From Flavobacteriales bacterium (GTDB lineage Bacteria; Bacteroidota; Bacteroidia; Flavobacteriales_D; Crocinitomicaceae), in assembly GCA_947500755.1 (NCBI GenBank), contig CANMTO010000025.1:1-37884 (forward strand): DNA of 37,884 bases, written 5' to 3'. The translations under genes were made by a program, and so were the position numbers. Below, one piece after another: positions 1 to 10,005 of this stretch; the stretch's first letter is position 1; every line of letters starts with the position of its first letter. Below the pieces are notes generated by a model. It searched no databases and was not told the DNA's origin. It saw nothing but the letters and a program-made list of their open reading frames with translations.

Positions 1-756
1 GGACAAAACGTGGATAGTTATCGATGGAATCTAAGTTCCAAAGGTGAACTTAAAAATGAAGCGGAAGCGCCTATGAATTTTGCCCAGTTGTTACAGGCTG
101 TGGCAAATGTTTCCCCCCTGCTGCGTGTACGGTTCAGCACCTCACATCCAAAAGACATGACCAACGAAGTTCTTGAAGTAATTACATCGAATCATAATGT
201 GTGCAACTACATTCATTTACCTGTTCAATCTGGAAATACCGAGGTATTGTATCGAATGAATCGAGGATACTCTCGGGAGTGGTATTTAGACCGCATCGAG
301 GCTATACACCGCATAATTCCGAACTGCGCAATTTCTACTGACATCATTACGGGTTTTTGTAGCGAAACTGATGAGGAACATGCGCAAACCATTCGTTTGA
401 TGGAACAGGTGAAATTTAACTACGCCTACATGTTCAAATACTCTGAGCGTCCCAAAACACTGGCAGAACGAAAATTTGAGGACGATGTGCCTGAAGCAAC
501 GAAAAGCAGACGTCTAACAGAAATTATTGAATTACAAACGGCGCATAGCCTACAGGCAAACGAACAACAAATTGGCGCTGTTCAAGAAATATTAGTGGAG
601 GGGCCCTCTAAGCGTTCTGCACTGCAGTATTGCGGAAGAAACTCTATGAATTCCATGGTTGTTTTTGACCGAAAGGGGGCAGAGAAAGGAACCTATGTAC
701 AGGTAAAAATTACCGGATGTACCTCAGCGACATTATTCGGTGAATTGATTCTTTAA
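1..756 (+). CDS. miaB: tRNA-2-methylthio-N6-dimethylallyladenosine synthase MiaB, C-terminal part (5' truncated)
   Basis: MiaB is a radical-SAM methylthiotransferase that adds the 2-methylthio group to isopentenyl-A37 of tRNAs reading UNN codons. The window opens inside the gene; the frame is open from base 1 and the first residues read GQNVDSYRW, a conserved MiaB stretch just after the UPF0004 domain. The 251 visible residues contain the C-terminal part of the radical-SAM barrel, with RFSTSHPKD, HLPVQSGN and STDIITGFCSET, then a TRAM RNA-binding domain over roughly the last 65 residues (ending FGELIL). The radical-SAM CxxxCxxC cluster is expected upstream and is not in the window; no internal stop or frameshift is seen. 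The next gene starts 1 to 10 bases after the stop, so the two are probably co-transcribed. Confidence 0.93.
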   Translation, partial: GQNVDSYRWNLSSKGELKNEAEAPMNFAQLLQAVANVSPLLRVRFSTSHPKDMTNEVLEVITSNHNVCNYIHLPVQSGNTEVLYRMNRGYSREWYLDRIEAIHRIIPNCAISTDIITGFCSETDEEHAQTIRLMEQVKFNYAYMFKYSERPKTLAERKFEDDVPEATKSRRLTEIIELQTAHSLQANEQQIGAVQEILVEGPSKRSALQYCGRNSMNSMVVFDRKGAEKGTYVQVKITGCTSATLFGELIL

Positions 757-766
757 CTTGAAATCC

Positions 767-2002
767 ATGAACCTTCAACAAATCAAACAGCGATTCGGGA
801 TTGTTGGAAATGCATTTCCACTGAATCGGGCCTTAGAAATCGCTTCTCAAGTCGCCCCTACGGATTTATCAGTGCTGGTTACCGGGGAGAGCGGAACGGG
901 AAAAGAAATCATTCCTCAGGTAATTCACCAATTGAGTGCCCGGAAACACAAGGAATATATCGCTGTTAACTGCGGTGCAATCCCTGAAGGAACCATAGAT
1001 TCAGAATTATTCGGACACGAAAAAGGTTCGTTTACAGGAGCCTCAGGAAGTAGGCAAGGGTATTTTGAAGTGGCCAATGGAGGCACAATATTCTTGGATG
1101 AAGTGGCCGAATTACCCATGCAAACCCAGGTACGCCTGTTACGGGTGCTAGAAACTGGTGAATTTCTTCGTGTTGGCGCCTCAAAATCAATAAAAACTAA
1201 CGTTCGAGTGGTTGCGGCTACCAATGAGAACATGCAACGCGCCATTGCCAAAGGGAAGTTTCGAGAGGATTTATTTTATCGCTTGAGTGCGATTCCAATT
1301 CAACTGCCCGCCCTGAAGGAACGCGGAGAAGACATTCATTTATTGTTTAGAAAATTTGCCAGCGATTTTGCTGATAAATATCGAATGCCTGCCATTCGTT
1401 TAACACAAGACGGCATTGAAACCCTATCGCAGTATGCGTGGCCAGGAAATATTCGCCAACTAAAAAATACCGTTGAACAAATAAGTATCATAGAAACGGA
1501 GCGAAACATCGACGGACTACTACTGCGGAGCTATCTTCCACAGCCACAAGAACAAAGCCCGGCGCTATTGAATGAAACGAGTCAAGAGTCGATATCAGAA
1601 CGAGAGTTAATGTATAAGTTCTTGTTCGATATGAAAAAAGACTTAAGCGATTTGAAGAAATTGGTAGTGGAGCTATTAAGTCAATCCGGAAACATTCAGC
1701 TCTCTGCAGACCAACATGCTGTGATGGACAAGCTATATCAAGATTATGGGAATGTTTCCCCAACTAAAGGGCTCCCTGCTCCGGGCATAGAATCCCTTGA
1801 AAACGAATTTATTGAGAACGAGGACTCCTTTGTTTTACACGAAGAATTTGAGGAATCTCTATCGCTGGAAGAACGGGAGAAAGAACTTATATTAAAGGCC
1901 TTGGAAAAACATAGAGGAAAACGCAAATATGCGGCCTTAGAATTGGGGATTTCTGAACGAACGCTCTACCGAAAGATAAAAGAATATAATTTAGCCGAAT
2001 GA
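767..2002 (+). CDS. Sigma-54-dependent AAA+ transcriptional activator lacking a receiver domain
   Basis: This is a bacterial enhancer-binding protein that remodels sigma-54 RNA polymerase by ATP hydrolysis. From ATG 767 it has 411 residues. The AAA+ domain begins almost at the N-terminus: Walker A GESGTGKE at residues 40-47, the sigma-54 contact loop as GSFTGA (87-92, Ser in place of the usual Ala), Walker B GTIFLDE, an arginine-finger region FREDLFYRL, and WPGNIRQLKN closing the domain. After a linker of about 100 residues comes a Fis-type helix-turn-helix at the C-terminus (YAALELGISERTLYRKIKEY). There is no N-terminal receiver, GAF or PAS domain, so activity must be set by expression or a partner protein. 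A TTG at 758 in frame is an alternative start. The stop overlaps the lptE start as ATGA. Its target genes cannot be told from the window. Confidence 0.9.
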   Translation: MNLQQIKQRFGIVGNAFPLNRALEIASQVAPTDLSVLVTGESGTGKEIIPQVIHQLSARKHKEYIAVNCGAIPEGTIDSELFGHEKGSFTGASGSRQGYFEVANGGTIFLDEVAELPMQTQVRLLRVLETGEFLRVGASKSIKTNVRVVAATNENMQRAIAKGKFREDLFYRLSAIPIQLPALKERGEDIHLLFRKFASDFADKYRMPAIRLTQDGIETLSQYAWPGNIRQLKNTVEQISIIETERNIDGLLLRSYLPQPQEQSPALLNETSQESISERELMYKFLFDMKKDLSDLKKLVVELLSQSGNIQLSADQHAVMDKLYQDYGNVSPTKGLPAPGIESLENEFIENEDSFVLHEEFEESLSLEEREKELILKALEKHRGKRKYAALELGISERTLYRKIKEYNLAE

Positions 2003-2508
2003 AATTCTCTCTGATTGCATTGCTGTTCATGGTATTAACCAGTTGCTGGCCGAGTAAAATCGGATTTAGAGACACGGGTGGTATGCCCGAAGAATGGGAG
2101 TTTTTTTATCTACAAACCCTGCAAAATAATGCCGCAACTTGCCCCTTAAGCTACACGGCTCTGTTGTCGGAAGCATTGAAGGATGGTATTCAAAACAATA
2201 CACGCCTAGGGCTTGCAACTAAAAATGCGGATGCACAAGTTCAACTTTCAGGAGAAATTACTGGGTATTCAGTAAATCCAATAGCGATACAAAACGGAGA
2301 TAATGCCGCGAAAAATAGGCTAACTGTATCGGTTCAGTTTACGATTCTTACCACCTTACCGAAAAATGAAGAGCAAAAATTATCGATAACTCGATTTGCG
2401 GATTTTGATGCTTCTACTAACTTCTCAGCGGTGGAATCACAATTATTAGCGACCATCAATGAGCAAGTAATCCAAGATGTTATTAATAAACTACAGAGTA
2501 ATTGGTGA
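1999..2508 (+). CDS. lptE: LPS assembly lipoprotein LptE
   Basis: LptE is the outer-membrane lipoprotein that plugs the LptD barrel and helps deliver LPS to the cell surface. The 169-residue product has a lipoprotein signal with lipobox LTSC (Cys16), followed by the IGFRDTGG-type start and alternating strands (VQLSGEITGYSV, RLTVSVQFTI) typical of Bacteroidota LptE-family proteins of about 170 residues. The gene overlaps the upstream activator gene by 4 bases (ATGA) and the downstream gene by 4 bases (GTGA), so translation is probably coupled. Function is assigned from family resemblance and conserved gene neighbourhood, not from a catalytic motif. Other small periplasmic lipoproteins with the same fold are the alternative. 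Confidence 0.82.
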   Translation: MKFSLIALLFMVLTSCWPSKIGFRDTGGMPEEWEFFYLQTLQNNAATCPLSYTALLSEALKDGIQNNTRLGLATKNADAQVQLSGEITGYSVNPIAIQNGDNAAKNRLTVSVQFTILTTLPKNEEQKLSITRFADFDASTNFSAVESQLLATINEQVIQDVINKLQSNW

Positions 2509-3302
2509 GTTGGAATAAGACACATATCAACACCTTATGTCTAAATCCTGAGTCAATGGGTACCCCTGACATTGAACAGATTCATTCAATTTGTGAAGAA
2601 TTCCCCTATGCGGGATTATTTTCATTGGCTTACCTTGAAGCATTGCATCGCACAGAAGACATTCGACTTGCACACGCTATTCCTAAACACGCGTTTCGCA
2701 TTAGTAATCGAATCAAGTTGTATACCCTCTTACACCAGGTTCAAGAAAAAATAAGCCCTATACGTGATGATATAGAAACAAAGGAAGACTCAACCGCAGT
2801 GACTGCATCGAACCATGTAACCCCTGTGCTTGAAGAATTTCCTGAAAACACCGAAATTAATCACGCTGCCGATCCTTTGGAAGCGCTGATTGAGGGAAGT
2901 GCTGCTACTGCGCGATACCTTAAAGAATTTGAACAGCCAGCACGAATTGACGAGACCGAGCACAAGCCCCTTACATCATCGTTAAGAAAAACTGCCGATA
3001 ACGCTCCTAAAACCTTTACCGCGTGGCTTAATGGCACAGAATTCACCACAGAAAAACCGACAATTAAGCCGCGTGAAATCTCCATAGAACGTGAAAAAAC
3101 TTCCTTTTACTCTCCTACCAAAAAAGCAAAAGAGAGTTTAGATCCGGACAAAGTACCCGTGAGCGAAACCTTGGCAAAAATCTTCGTTATTCAGGGGAAT
3201 AACGCAAAAGCAATTGCGATATATGAACAATTAATTTTGGCTTTTCCCGAAAAAAAGAGTTACTTTGCAAGCCAAATAAAAAAATTAGCTAAAAGTCATT
3301 AA
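2505..3302 (+). CDS. Hypothetical protein with a C-terminal TPR-like repeat
   Basis: This is a 265-residue soluble protein without signal peptide or membrane segment. The first 90 residues are helical (FPYAGLFSLAYLEALHRTED). The middle, about residues 90-215, is charged and of low complexity. The last 45 residues form one tetratricopeptide-like hairpin (SETLAKIFVIQGNNAKAIAIYEQL followed by FPEKKSYFASQIKKL). I chose GTG 2505 as start because it overlaps the lptE stop as GTGA; an in-frame TTG lies 3 bases earlier. No enzymatic motif is visible. A protein of this type commonly lies between lptE and secG in Bacteroidota, so it is a conserved lineage protein rather than an orphan. Its role is unknown; a scaffolding or assembly role is inference only. 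Confidence 0.8.
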   Translation: MSWNKTHINTLCLNPESMGTPDIEQIHSICEEFPYAGLFSLAYLEALHRTEDIRLAHAIPKHAFRISNRIKLYTLLHQVQEKISPIRDDIETKEDSTAVTASNHVTPVLEEFPENTEINHAADPLEALIEGSAATARYLKEFEQPARIDETEHKPLTSSLRKTADNAPKTFTAWLNGTEFTTEKPTIKPREISIEREKTSFYSPTKKAKESLDPDKVPVSETLAKIFVIQGNNAKAIAIYEQLILAFPEKKSYFASQIKKLAKSH

Positions 3303-3303
3303 C

Positions 3304-3630
3304 ATGATTACGACCATTTTTTCAATTATTATAACGCTTGCAGCTATTTTGCTGATTATTGTTGTGTTTATTCAGAACCCTAAAGGCGGTGGTTTGAGCA
3401 GTGATTTCGGAAGTGCAGCCCAACTGGGTGGTGTAAAACAAACCACAGAATTTATAGATAAGCTAACGTGGGGTCTTGCAGCGACCATTGTGTTGAGTTG
3501 TGTAGTTATGACGATGCAACAACCAAAACCTCAACCGGTAAAACAGCCTACCCAACAAACAGAACCTCAATCCGGTGCTGGTCAACCCGCAGGACAAGGA
3601 CAACAAGGGCAATCAAATACTCCACAGTAA
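3304..3630 (+). CDS. secG: Preprotein translocase subunit SecG
   Basis: SecG is the small inner-membrane subunit of the SecYEG translocon that aids protein export. The 108-residue product has two hydrophobic segments (about residues 3-22 and 54-72) separated by the conserved loop IQNPKGGGLSSDFG. This is followed by a 35-residue cytoplasmic tail rich in Gln, Pro and Gly, common in Bacteroidota SecG. The start ATG lies 1 base after the stop of the TPR-tailed gene. A strong terminator 30 bases downstream makes secG the last gene of the miaB-sigma54 activator-lptE-TPR-secG unit. Confidence 0.95.
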   Translation: MITTIFSIIITLAAILLIIVVFIQNPKGGGLSSDFGSAAQLGGVKQTTEFIDKLTWGLAATIVLSCVVMTMQQPKPQPVKQPTQQTEPQSGAGQPAGQGQQGQSNTPQ

Positions 3631-3659
3631 AGGTACTAGATACAGAGAATGATGTCAGT

Positions 3660-3687
3660 ATGTCAGCACATGCTGACATTTTTTTTT
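3660..3687 (+). terminator. Rho-independent terminator after secG
   Basis: A perfect inverted repeat, ATGTCAGC / GCTGACAT (8 bp stem, 4-base loop ACAT), is followed by nine T residues. It lies 30 bases after the secG stop and 81 bases before groES, so it separates the two transcription units. The hexamer TGTCAG also occurs once more directly upstream at 3653-3658. Confidence 0.9.
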
Positions 3688-3768
3688 GTTCTTGGAAATT
3701 TTGTCTCAATTGCACCCAATGGTATGAAATTCGAGTACCTTGTACGTATTCTTAAAAATAAATAAATT

Positions 3769-4044
3769 ATGTCAGTAAAGTTTAAACCATTGGCGGATCG
3801 CGTTTTGGTAGAGCCGGCGCCCGCAGAGCAAAAAACAGCAAGTGGTATTATTATCCCTGATACCGCTAAAGAAAAACCTCTAAAAGGAAAAGTAGTTGCC
3901 GTAGGCACGGGGAAAAAAGATGAGCCGATGAGCCTACGTGTGGGTGATGAAGTATTATACGGCCAGTATTCTGGTACAGAAATTAAAATTGACACCAACA
4001 CGTATTTAATCATGCGGGAATCTGATATCTACGGTGTATTTTAA
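3769..4044 (+). CDS. groES: Co-chaperonin GroES
   Basis: GroES is the heptameric lid of the GroEL chaperonin. The 91-residue product has the canonical N-terminal [11 protein letters not shown], the mobile loop region TASGIIIPD (about residues 23-31) that contacts GroEL, and the core [18 protein letters not shown]. Its length is normal for Bacteroidota. It is followed after 38 bases by groEL and the two are surely one operon. The 81 bases between the secG terminator and the ATG must hold its promoter, but I find no convincing TAnnTTTG box and no CIRCE inverted repeat there. Confidence 0.98.
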   Translation: MSVKFKPLADRVLVEPAPAEQKTASGIIIPDTAKEKPLKGKVVAVGTGKKDEPMSLRVGDEVLYGQYSGTEIKIDTNTYLIMRESDIYGVF

Positions 4045-4076
4045 ATAATCGGTTTAAATAAATAACAATTAAATAA

Positions 4077-5718
<1,642 letters not shown>

Positions 5719-5720
<2 letters not shown>

Positions 5721-5758
5721 GTTCGACAAGCTCACCTACCTAAGCGAAAGGTGAACCT
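5719..5758. repeat. REP-like imperfect palindrome after groEL
   Basis: Starting at the last bases of the groEL stop codon, AGGT...TCACCT pairs with AGGTGAACCT about 20 bases on, forming an imperfect 10 bp stem around the loop ACCTAAGCGAA. The left arm contains GTTCGACAAGCTCAC (5721-5735), close to the short GTTCGACAGGCTCA-type intergenic repeats known to be scattered in many bacterial genomes. Whether it is repeated in this genome cannot be seen from one copy. Confidence 0.55.
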
Positions 5759-5764
5759 TAATAA

Positions 5765-5788
5765 AAGTGTCCCGTTAGCGGGACGCTT
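5765..5788. terminator. GTCCCG hairpin 1 (between convergent groEL and esterase)
   Basis: AAGTGTCCCG / CGGGACGCTT form a 10 bp stem (one G-U pair) around the loop TTAG. On the - strand the stem is followed by TTTTATT, so it can terminate the esterase transcript; on the + strand the following bases (CCTCGTTTC) give a weak U tract. It is 85 bases from the groEL stop. Confidence 0.65.
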
Positions 5789-5835
5789 CCTCGTTTCACT
5801 CTTCCCGGAAAACGGATAGTTTGAAACGTCTATAT

Positions 5836-5860
5836 AGAGTCCCGCTTGCGGGACTTTCTA
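5836..5860. terminator. GTCCCG hairpin 2, second copy
   Basis: AGAGTCCCG / CGGGACTTT form a stem of about 9 bp around the loop CTTG, with the same GTCCCG/CGGGAC core as the hairpin 50 bases upstream. On the + strand it is followed by CTATTTA, a modest U tract, so it can serve groEL. It touches the esterase stop codon (5858-5860, - strand). Confidence 0.6.
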
Positions 5861-6781
5861 TTTAATGATGGTTTTTAGAATTGGCCCAATTCGATTTGCC
5901 CAATCTCGCTCAGAATGTCCTGAATTTGGTATTAATTTTATTGATACCCTATTTTTCTTTGCATAGGAATTTAGGGCGGATTCAAATGCAGGGAAATAGG
6001 AAGCATAGGCAGCATCAAGGGATTGGTCACCCCGATCAATATAGATAGATTTTCCATTCACGGCGGCTGAATTTTTCACAACAAATTCATTAAATGCTGC
6101 AGCTAATGGCTCTTTAAACCGGTCACCGAATTTCCAATAATTGATAAGTGGAAGATGAATTGAAAGACACGCAACATGTGAAAGTTCAGTAGGATGGGTT
6201 AACATAAAAGCTAAGGACACAATGCCCCCCATACTTGATCCAACCATCGTTCGATGCGCTCCACCAGGGTGTACGTTCCAATGAGTTTCAATTAAAGGGA
6301 ATACTTCGTTAATTAACGCTTCAGCATAGGAATCAAACCGTGGCAACCCATTCCACAAGGAATCACGCAAGGTCAGTTGAACACTTACTGGGAGGGCTGA
6401 ATAAATAGGCGAAGGGAAAAACTCCGCATATCGATTATTGGGATCGTTATCAATTCCAACCAAAATACAACGTTTTTTTGAAAGGTACTCCGATGCTGAT
6501 TCGGTAAGATTCCAAGACTGATGGTTCCAGGTGCCAGATGAATCAAATAACATTTGACCATCATGAAAATATATAACGTCATATTTATTTTTTGATGAAG
6601 TATACTTCTCGGGAATCCAAACTCGGACAACCCTTCCCGCAAGATAGCCATTGGTTAGTACCGACTCATACAACCTACCTTCGGAGGGTTGATTAGTGGC
6701 TGCCTTCCATACAAATGGATTTACTTGGCTATACATCAAGGCAGAAAGCAAAAAGCAGGGAATCAATACGCTAAATTTCAT
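5858..6781 (-). CDS. Secreted alpha/beta hydrolase of the putative esterase (esterase D-like) family
   Basis: The predicted product is an exported carboxylesterase-type hydrolase of 307 residues. The chosen ATG (6781) gives a clean signal peptide (MKFSVLIPCFLLSALMYSQ); a longer open frame from 6838 would bury it. The mature part has the fold of the putative-esterase family: DVIYFHDGQMLF early in the chain, the nucleophile elbow GSSMGG (181-186, Ser183), an acid candidate in RGDQSLD (Asp252 or Asp256) and the histidine in GHSERDW (His289). Relatives include enterochelin esterases and S-formylglutathione hydrolase, and the substrate cannot be inferred. It is a single gene, convergent with groEL and divergent from ccsBA. 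A near-consensus -7 box (AATATTTG) ends 4 bases before the ATG. Confidence 0.87.
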   Translation of the reverse strand: MKFSVLIPCFLLSALMYSQVNPFVWKAATNQPSEGRLYESVLTNGYLAGRVVRVWIPEKYTSSKNKYDVIYFHDGQMLFDSSGTWNHQSWNLTESASEYLSKKRCILVGIDNDPNNRYAEFFPSPIYSALPVSVQLTLRDSLWNGLPRFDSYAEALINEVFPLIETHWNVHPGGAHRTMVGSSMGGIVSLAFMLTHPTELSHVACLSIHLPLINYWKFGDRFKEPLAAAFNEFVVKNSAAVNGKSIYIDRGDQSLDAAYASYFPAFESALNSYAKKNRVSIKLIPNSGHSERDWANRIGPILKTIIK

Positions 6782-6824
6782 GGTACAAATATTAGAAAAG
6801 GATGGCAATAACCAAGGCATTGCG

Positions 6825-6832
6825 TATTTTTG
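6825..6832 (+). promoter_or_regulatory. Bacteroidota-type -7 box for ccsBA
   Basis: TATTTTTG matches the Bacteroidota -7 consensus TAnnTTTG and ends 15 bases before the ccsBA ATG (6848). I see no clear TTTG at the -33 position. The divergent esterase promoter must occupy the same 66-base gap. Confidence 0.5.
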
Positions 6833-6847
6833 TACCAAATAAAATCC

Positions 6848-9800
6848 ATGGAACGAATTACAAAAATTGTCTTTTCAATGCGGCTAGTTTCATTGGGCCT
6901 CTTCGTGTTTTTAGCGGCCATCGGTATCGCCACGTTTATCGAATCAATACATGGTGTTCAAGCCGCCAAAATCGTAATCTACAATGCCCATTGGTTCACC
7001 GTTCTGCTCGTTTATTTATCCATTGCAATGATTTTTAATATCATTCATTATCGCATGTGGAAACGAGAAAAAATAGCGGCTTTAAGTTTCCATGTATCAT
7101 TTCTTATCATCATGATCGGTGCTGGCATCACTCGATATACAGGATACGAGGGATTGGCCGTGATTCGAGAGGGAACCGCGGTAGATTACATCTATACTGC
7201 AGATCCGAAACTCTTGGTTTCCATCAGCGACCCAAAGTCTCCTAAAGTCCTGGCATATTCAGCGTGGATGTCGGATTGGGGGATGGTAAACAATTCATTT
7301 AGTCACGAGATCGACCATGGAACGAAAACCCTAACGATCACCTACGACGATTTTATTTCCAACGCGATTGACACCATTGCTTTTGACCAATCCACCCCCG
7401 GTGCTGTATTGGATGTTGTTGTTGGTCAAATGAAATCAAACTACCTAGCCACTGGAGACAAATTATTGGCTGGGTCCATGCCCCTCGCTTATGGGGCGGA
7501 GGCGAATGAGGGCGTTACCTTCAAATTATCTGGAGAAAAAATCCAGATAAAAACTAAAGTTGATCTACGCATGCTGCCCATGACGATGATGATGGAAGCG
7601 AGAAGAACAGGGGCTCCAATTCCAGACACAGCCTACACTACCATTCCAAAAAATACGTGGGTCGATGCAAACTTAAAAACCTTATACCAATCCGGTTCAA
7701 ATCAATTTGTGCTTAAAAATGTCTATTACCATGCCTACAAAACTCGCTTAAAAGCCAAAATGAAAAATCAGGGTACCGATTACCTCACCGTTACTGTTTC
7801 CTCCGGAAAAGCAAATAAAAAAGTAGTATTGAAGGGCGGACACAACATGATGCCAGATCCCGAATATTTTGAGATTAACGGAATGCTTGTGCAGCTAGAA
7901 TACGGCTCCGTTAGACGACCATTACCCTTTAGTATTTTTTGTAAAGATTTTAAACTATCCAAATACCCCGGTTCTGAATCCCCCTCCTCGTTCGAAAGCT
8001 ACTTAAGCATAAGAGACCCCCGCAATAATTACAAAAGCGACCGCCATGTTTTTATGAATCATGTAACGGATTACGACGGGTACCGATTTTTTCAATCCGC
8101 CTATGAATTAGACAATCCTTCTACTCCAGAAAATGAAGAGGCTACTAAGCTCAGTGTGAATCATGACGCGTGGGGAACCAACATCACCTACTTAGGGTAT
8201 TTACTTATGGCTGTCGGGATGATACTTTCCTTATTTGCACCAAAAGGTAGGTTCCGAGCCATAAGCGACCAATTAGGGAAACTAAAAAAGCAATCCCTCA
8301 GTGTTTTGTTTTTCTTAATGGTATTATCTGTGCAAGCACAACATGGAAATGAACCCGACTATTCGAAAATCTATCGCGTAATCGATGAAGAACATTCGGA
8401 AAAACTAGCCACGTTGTTGGTCCAAGATCAGGGTGGCCGAATTATGCCCATGCATACCTTGTGCGACCAACTCCTGCGAAAAATACATGGGGAACCGATA
8501 TTTGATTCATACAATGCAGTACAAACGATTCTTAGTTTGCACATGTATGGAAAGTATTGGATGAAAAAACCAATGATCTTGGTGCCTACTGCAGTGAGAG
8601 AACGGCTACACTTAAAAAAATACTGTGCCTTCAATGACCTTATTGAAGCCGATGGTGCGTACAAATTCCAAGCGCAATATGCGGCAGCACATGGAAAAGC
8701 GGAAAAATTCCAAGATGAATTTGAGAAAAAACTCATTAAACTCACAGAACGCTTTGAGGTGTTCCAAGGAATAATTAGCTGGCAATACATGCGCATTATC
8801 CCAAAGAAAAACGACGCAAATAACAAGTGGTTTGTTCCCATGAGTATGGAAATTATGGGCGAAGATTCTATCAGCTCCATTGTGACTTTGAAATACCTCG
8901 CAGCGCTGGATGAGGCGACACAAAACCAAGACTATTCTAACGCCCTATTTTTGTTAGGGAAAATGGAGCAAATCCAAAGAACGGTTGGTAAATCCGTAGT
9001 TCCTTCCCGCAGTAAAGTAGCCTTTGAGATTCGATACAATACCCTACAGATTTTCAAGTCGGTATATCGAAGTTATTTACTGATCGGACTACTACTCCTG
9101 GTTGTTTTTATTGCCTCTATTTTTGGATCCCCCTCTGATAAGCGGTTGAAAATACTACGATGGGCCCGGAATATTTTTCTAGGATTGTCTGCCTTAGTCT
9201 TTTTTTATCACGCCACTGGATTAGGGTTTCGATGGTACATTTCAGGTCATGCCCCGTGGAGTAATGGCTATGAAGCCATTGTATTCATTGCCTGGGTAAC
9301 CGTACTTGCAGGGTGGGTGTTTTTGAAAAAAATCGAGGTTGTTATGTCCATGGCGCTCATACTCTCAGCCATGATGCTTTTTGTTTCAGAATTAAACCTA
9401 CTTGACCCTGAAATCACTCCGTTGGTTCCCGTTTTAAAATCATATTGGTTGATGATTCATGTTGCGATAATTACGGGAAGCTACGGATTTCTTGGCCTCT
9501 CCTTTGTCCTTGGGTTGTTAAACCTTAATTTTTATCTGTTTCAAACAAAAACAAATGCTCCCAAAATACAGAATCAAATCGCCCAAATTACTGCGGTAAG
9601 TGAAATGACCATGACGATTGGTGTATTTATGTTAACCATAGGCACCTTTCTAGGCGGGATATGGGCCAATGAAAGCTGGGGTAGATACTGGGGTTGGGAC
9701 CCTAAAGAAACCTGGGCTTTAGTTTCGGTATTGGTATATGCTATAATTTTACATTTCCGGTTTATTCCAGCCTTAAAAAGCACCTTCACGTTTAACCTTG

Positions 9801-9997
9801 CCGCCTTTTGGGGATATTCAGCCATACTCTTTACGTATTTTGGGGTGAACTTTATGCTTGTTGGTCTTCATTCCTATGCTCAAGGGGATGGAATTGGTAA
9901 ATTCCCAACATGGCTCGTGTGGACCATTGTATTTTTTATTGGCCTTAGTTTCTTGTCATGGATTCGAAACAAGCGAATTACCTCCCTTTCGAAGTAA
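6848..9997 (+). CDS. ccsBA: Fused CcsB(ResB)-CcsA cytochrome c biogenesis protein
   Basis: This system II cytochrome c maturation factor carries reduced heme across the inner membrane and attaches it to apocytochrome CXXCH sites. The 1049-residue protein joins a ResB-like half to a CcsA half. The ResB half has N-terminal membrane helices, a large periplasmic domain and a helix near residue 455. The CcsA half follows a further periplasmic stretch (with the Bacteroidota sequence GGRIMPMHTL) and has many helices from about residue 740. The heme-binding WWD signature appears as WGRYWGWDPKETW (from residue 944). The flanking histidines lie in HAPWSNGYE, LMIHVAI and LVGLHSYA. I start at ATG 6848; an in-frame TTG at 6830 lies inside the promoter box. 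Presence of this gene implies a respiratory lifestyle using c-type cytochromes. Confidence 0.95.
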   Translation: MERITKIVFSMRLVSLGLFVFLAAIGIATFIESIHGVQAAKIVIYNAHWFTVLLVYLSIAMIFNIIHYRMWKREKIAALSFHVSFLIIMIGAGITRYTGYEGLAVIREGTAVDYIYTADPKLLVSISDPKSPKVLAYSAWMSDWGMVNNSFSHEIDHGTKTLTITYDDFISNAIDTIAFDQSTPGAVLDVVVGQMKSNYLATGDKLLAGSMPLAYGAEANEGVTFKLSGEKIQIKTKVDLRMLPMTMMMEARRTGAPIPDTAYTTIPKNTWVDANLKTLYQSGSNQFVLKNVYYHAYKTRLKAKMKNQGTDYLTVTVSSGKANKKVVLKGGHNMMPDPEYFEINGMLVQLEYGSVRRPLPFSIFCKDFKLSKYPGSESPSSFESYLSIRDPRNNYKSDRHVFMNHVTDYDGYRFFQSAYELDNPSTPENEEATKLSVNHDAWGTNITYLGYLLMAVGMILSLFAPKGRFRAISDQLGKLKKQSLSVLFFLMVLSVQAQHGNEPDYSKIYRVIDEEHSEKLATLLVQDQGGRIMPMHTLCDQLLRKIHGEPIFDSYNAVQTILSLHMYGKYWMKKPMILVPTAVRERLHLKKYCAFNDLIEADGAYKFQAQYAAAHGKAEKFQDEFEKKLIKLTERFEVFQGIISWQYMRIIPKKNDANNKWFVPMSMEIMGEDSISSIVTLKYLAALDEATQNQDYSNALFLLGKMEQIQRTVGKSVVPSRSKVAFEIRYNTLQIFKSVYRSYLLIGLLLLVVFIASIFGSPSDKRLKILRWARNIFLGLSALVFFYHATGLGFRWYISGHAPWSNGYEAIVFIAWVTVLAGWVFLKKIEVVMSMALILSAMMLFVSELNLLDPEITPLVPVLKSYWLMIHVAIITGSYGFLGLSFVLGLLNLNFYLFQTKTNAPKIQNQIAQITAVSEMTMTIGVFMLTIGTFLGGIWANESWGRYWGWDPKETWALVSVLVYAIILHFRFIPALKSTFTFNLAAFWGYSAILFTYFGVNFMLVGLHSYAQGDGIGKFPTWLVWTIVFFIGLSFLSWIRNKRITSLSK

Positions 9998-10005
9998 TTA
10001 GTGAC

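Noticed and set aside
3690..3768. Possible promoter AAATTTTG upstream of groES
   Set aside because: It has one mismatch to TAnnTTTG and no TTTG or TTG at a proper distance upstream, so it is not called.
8428..8929. Two antisense open frames inside ccsBA
   Set aside because: Both overlap a conserved coding region on the other strand and their products show no family features.
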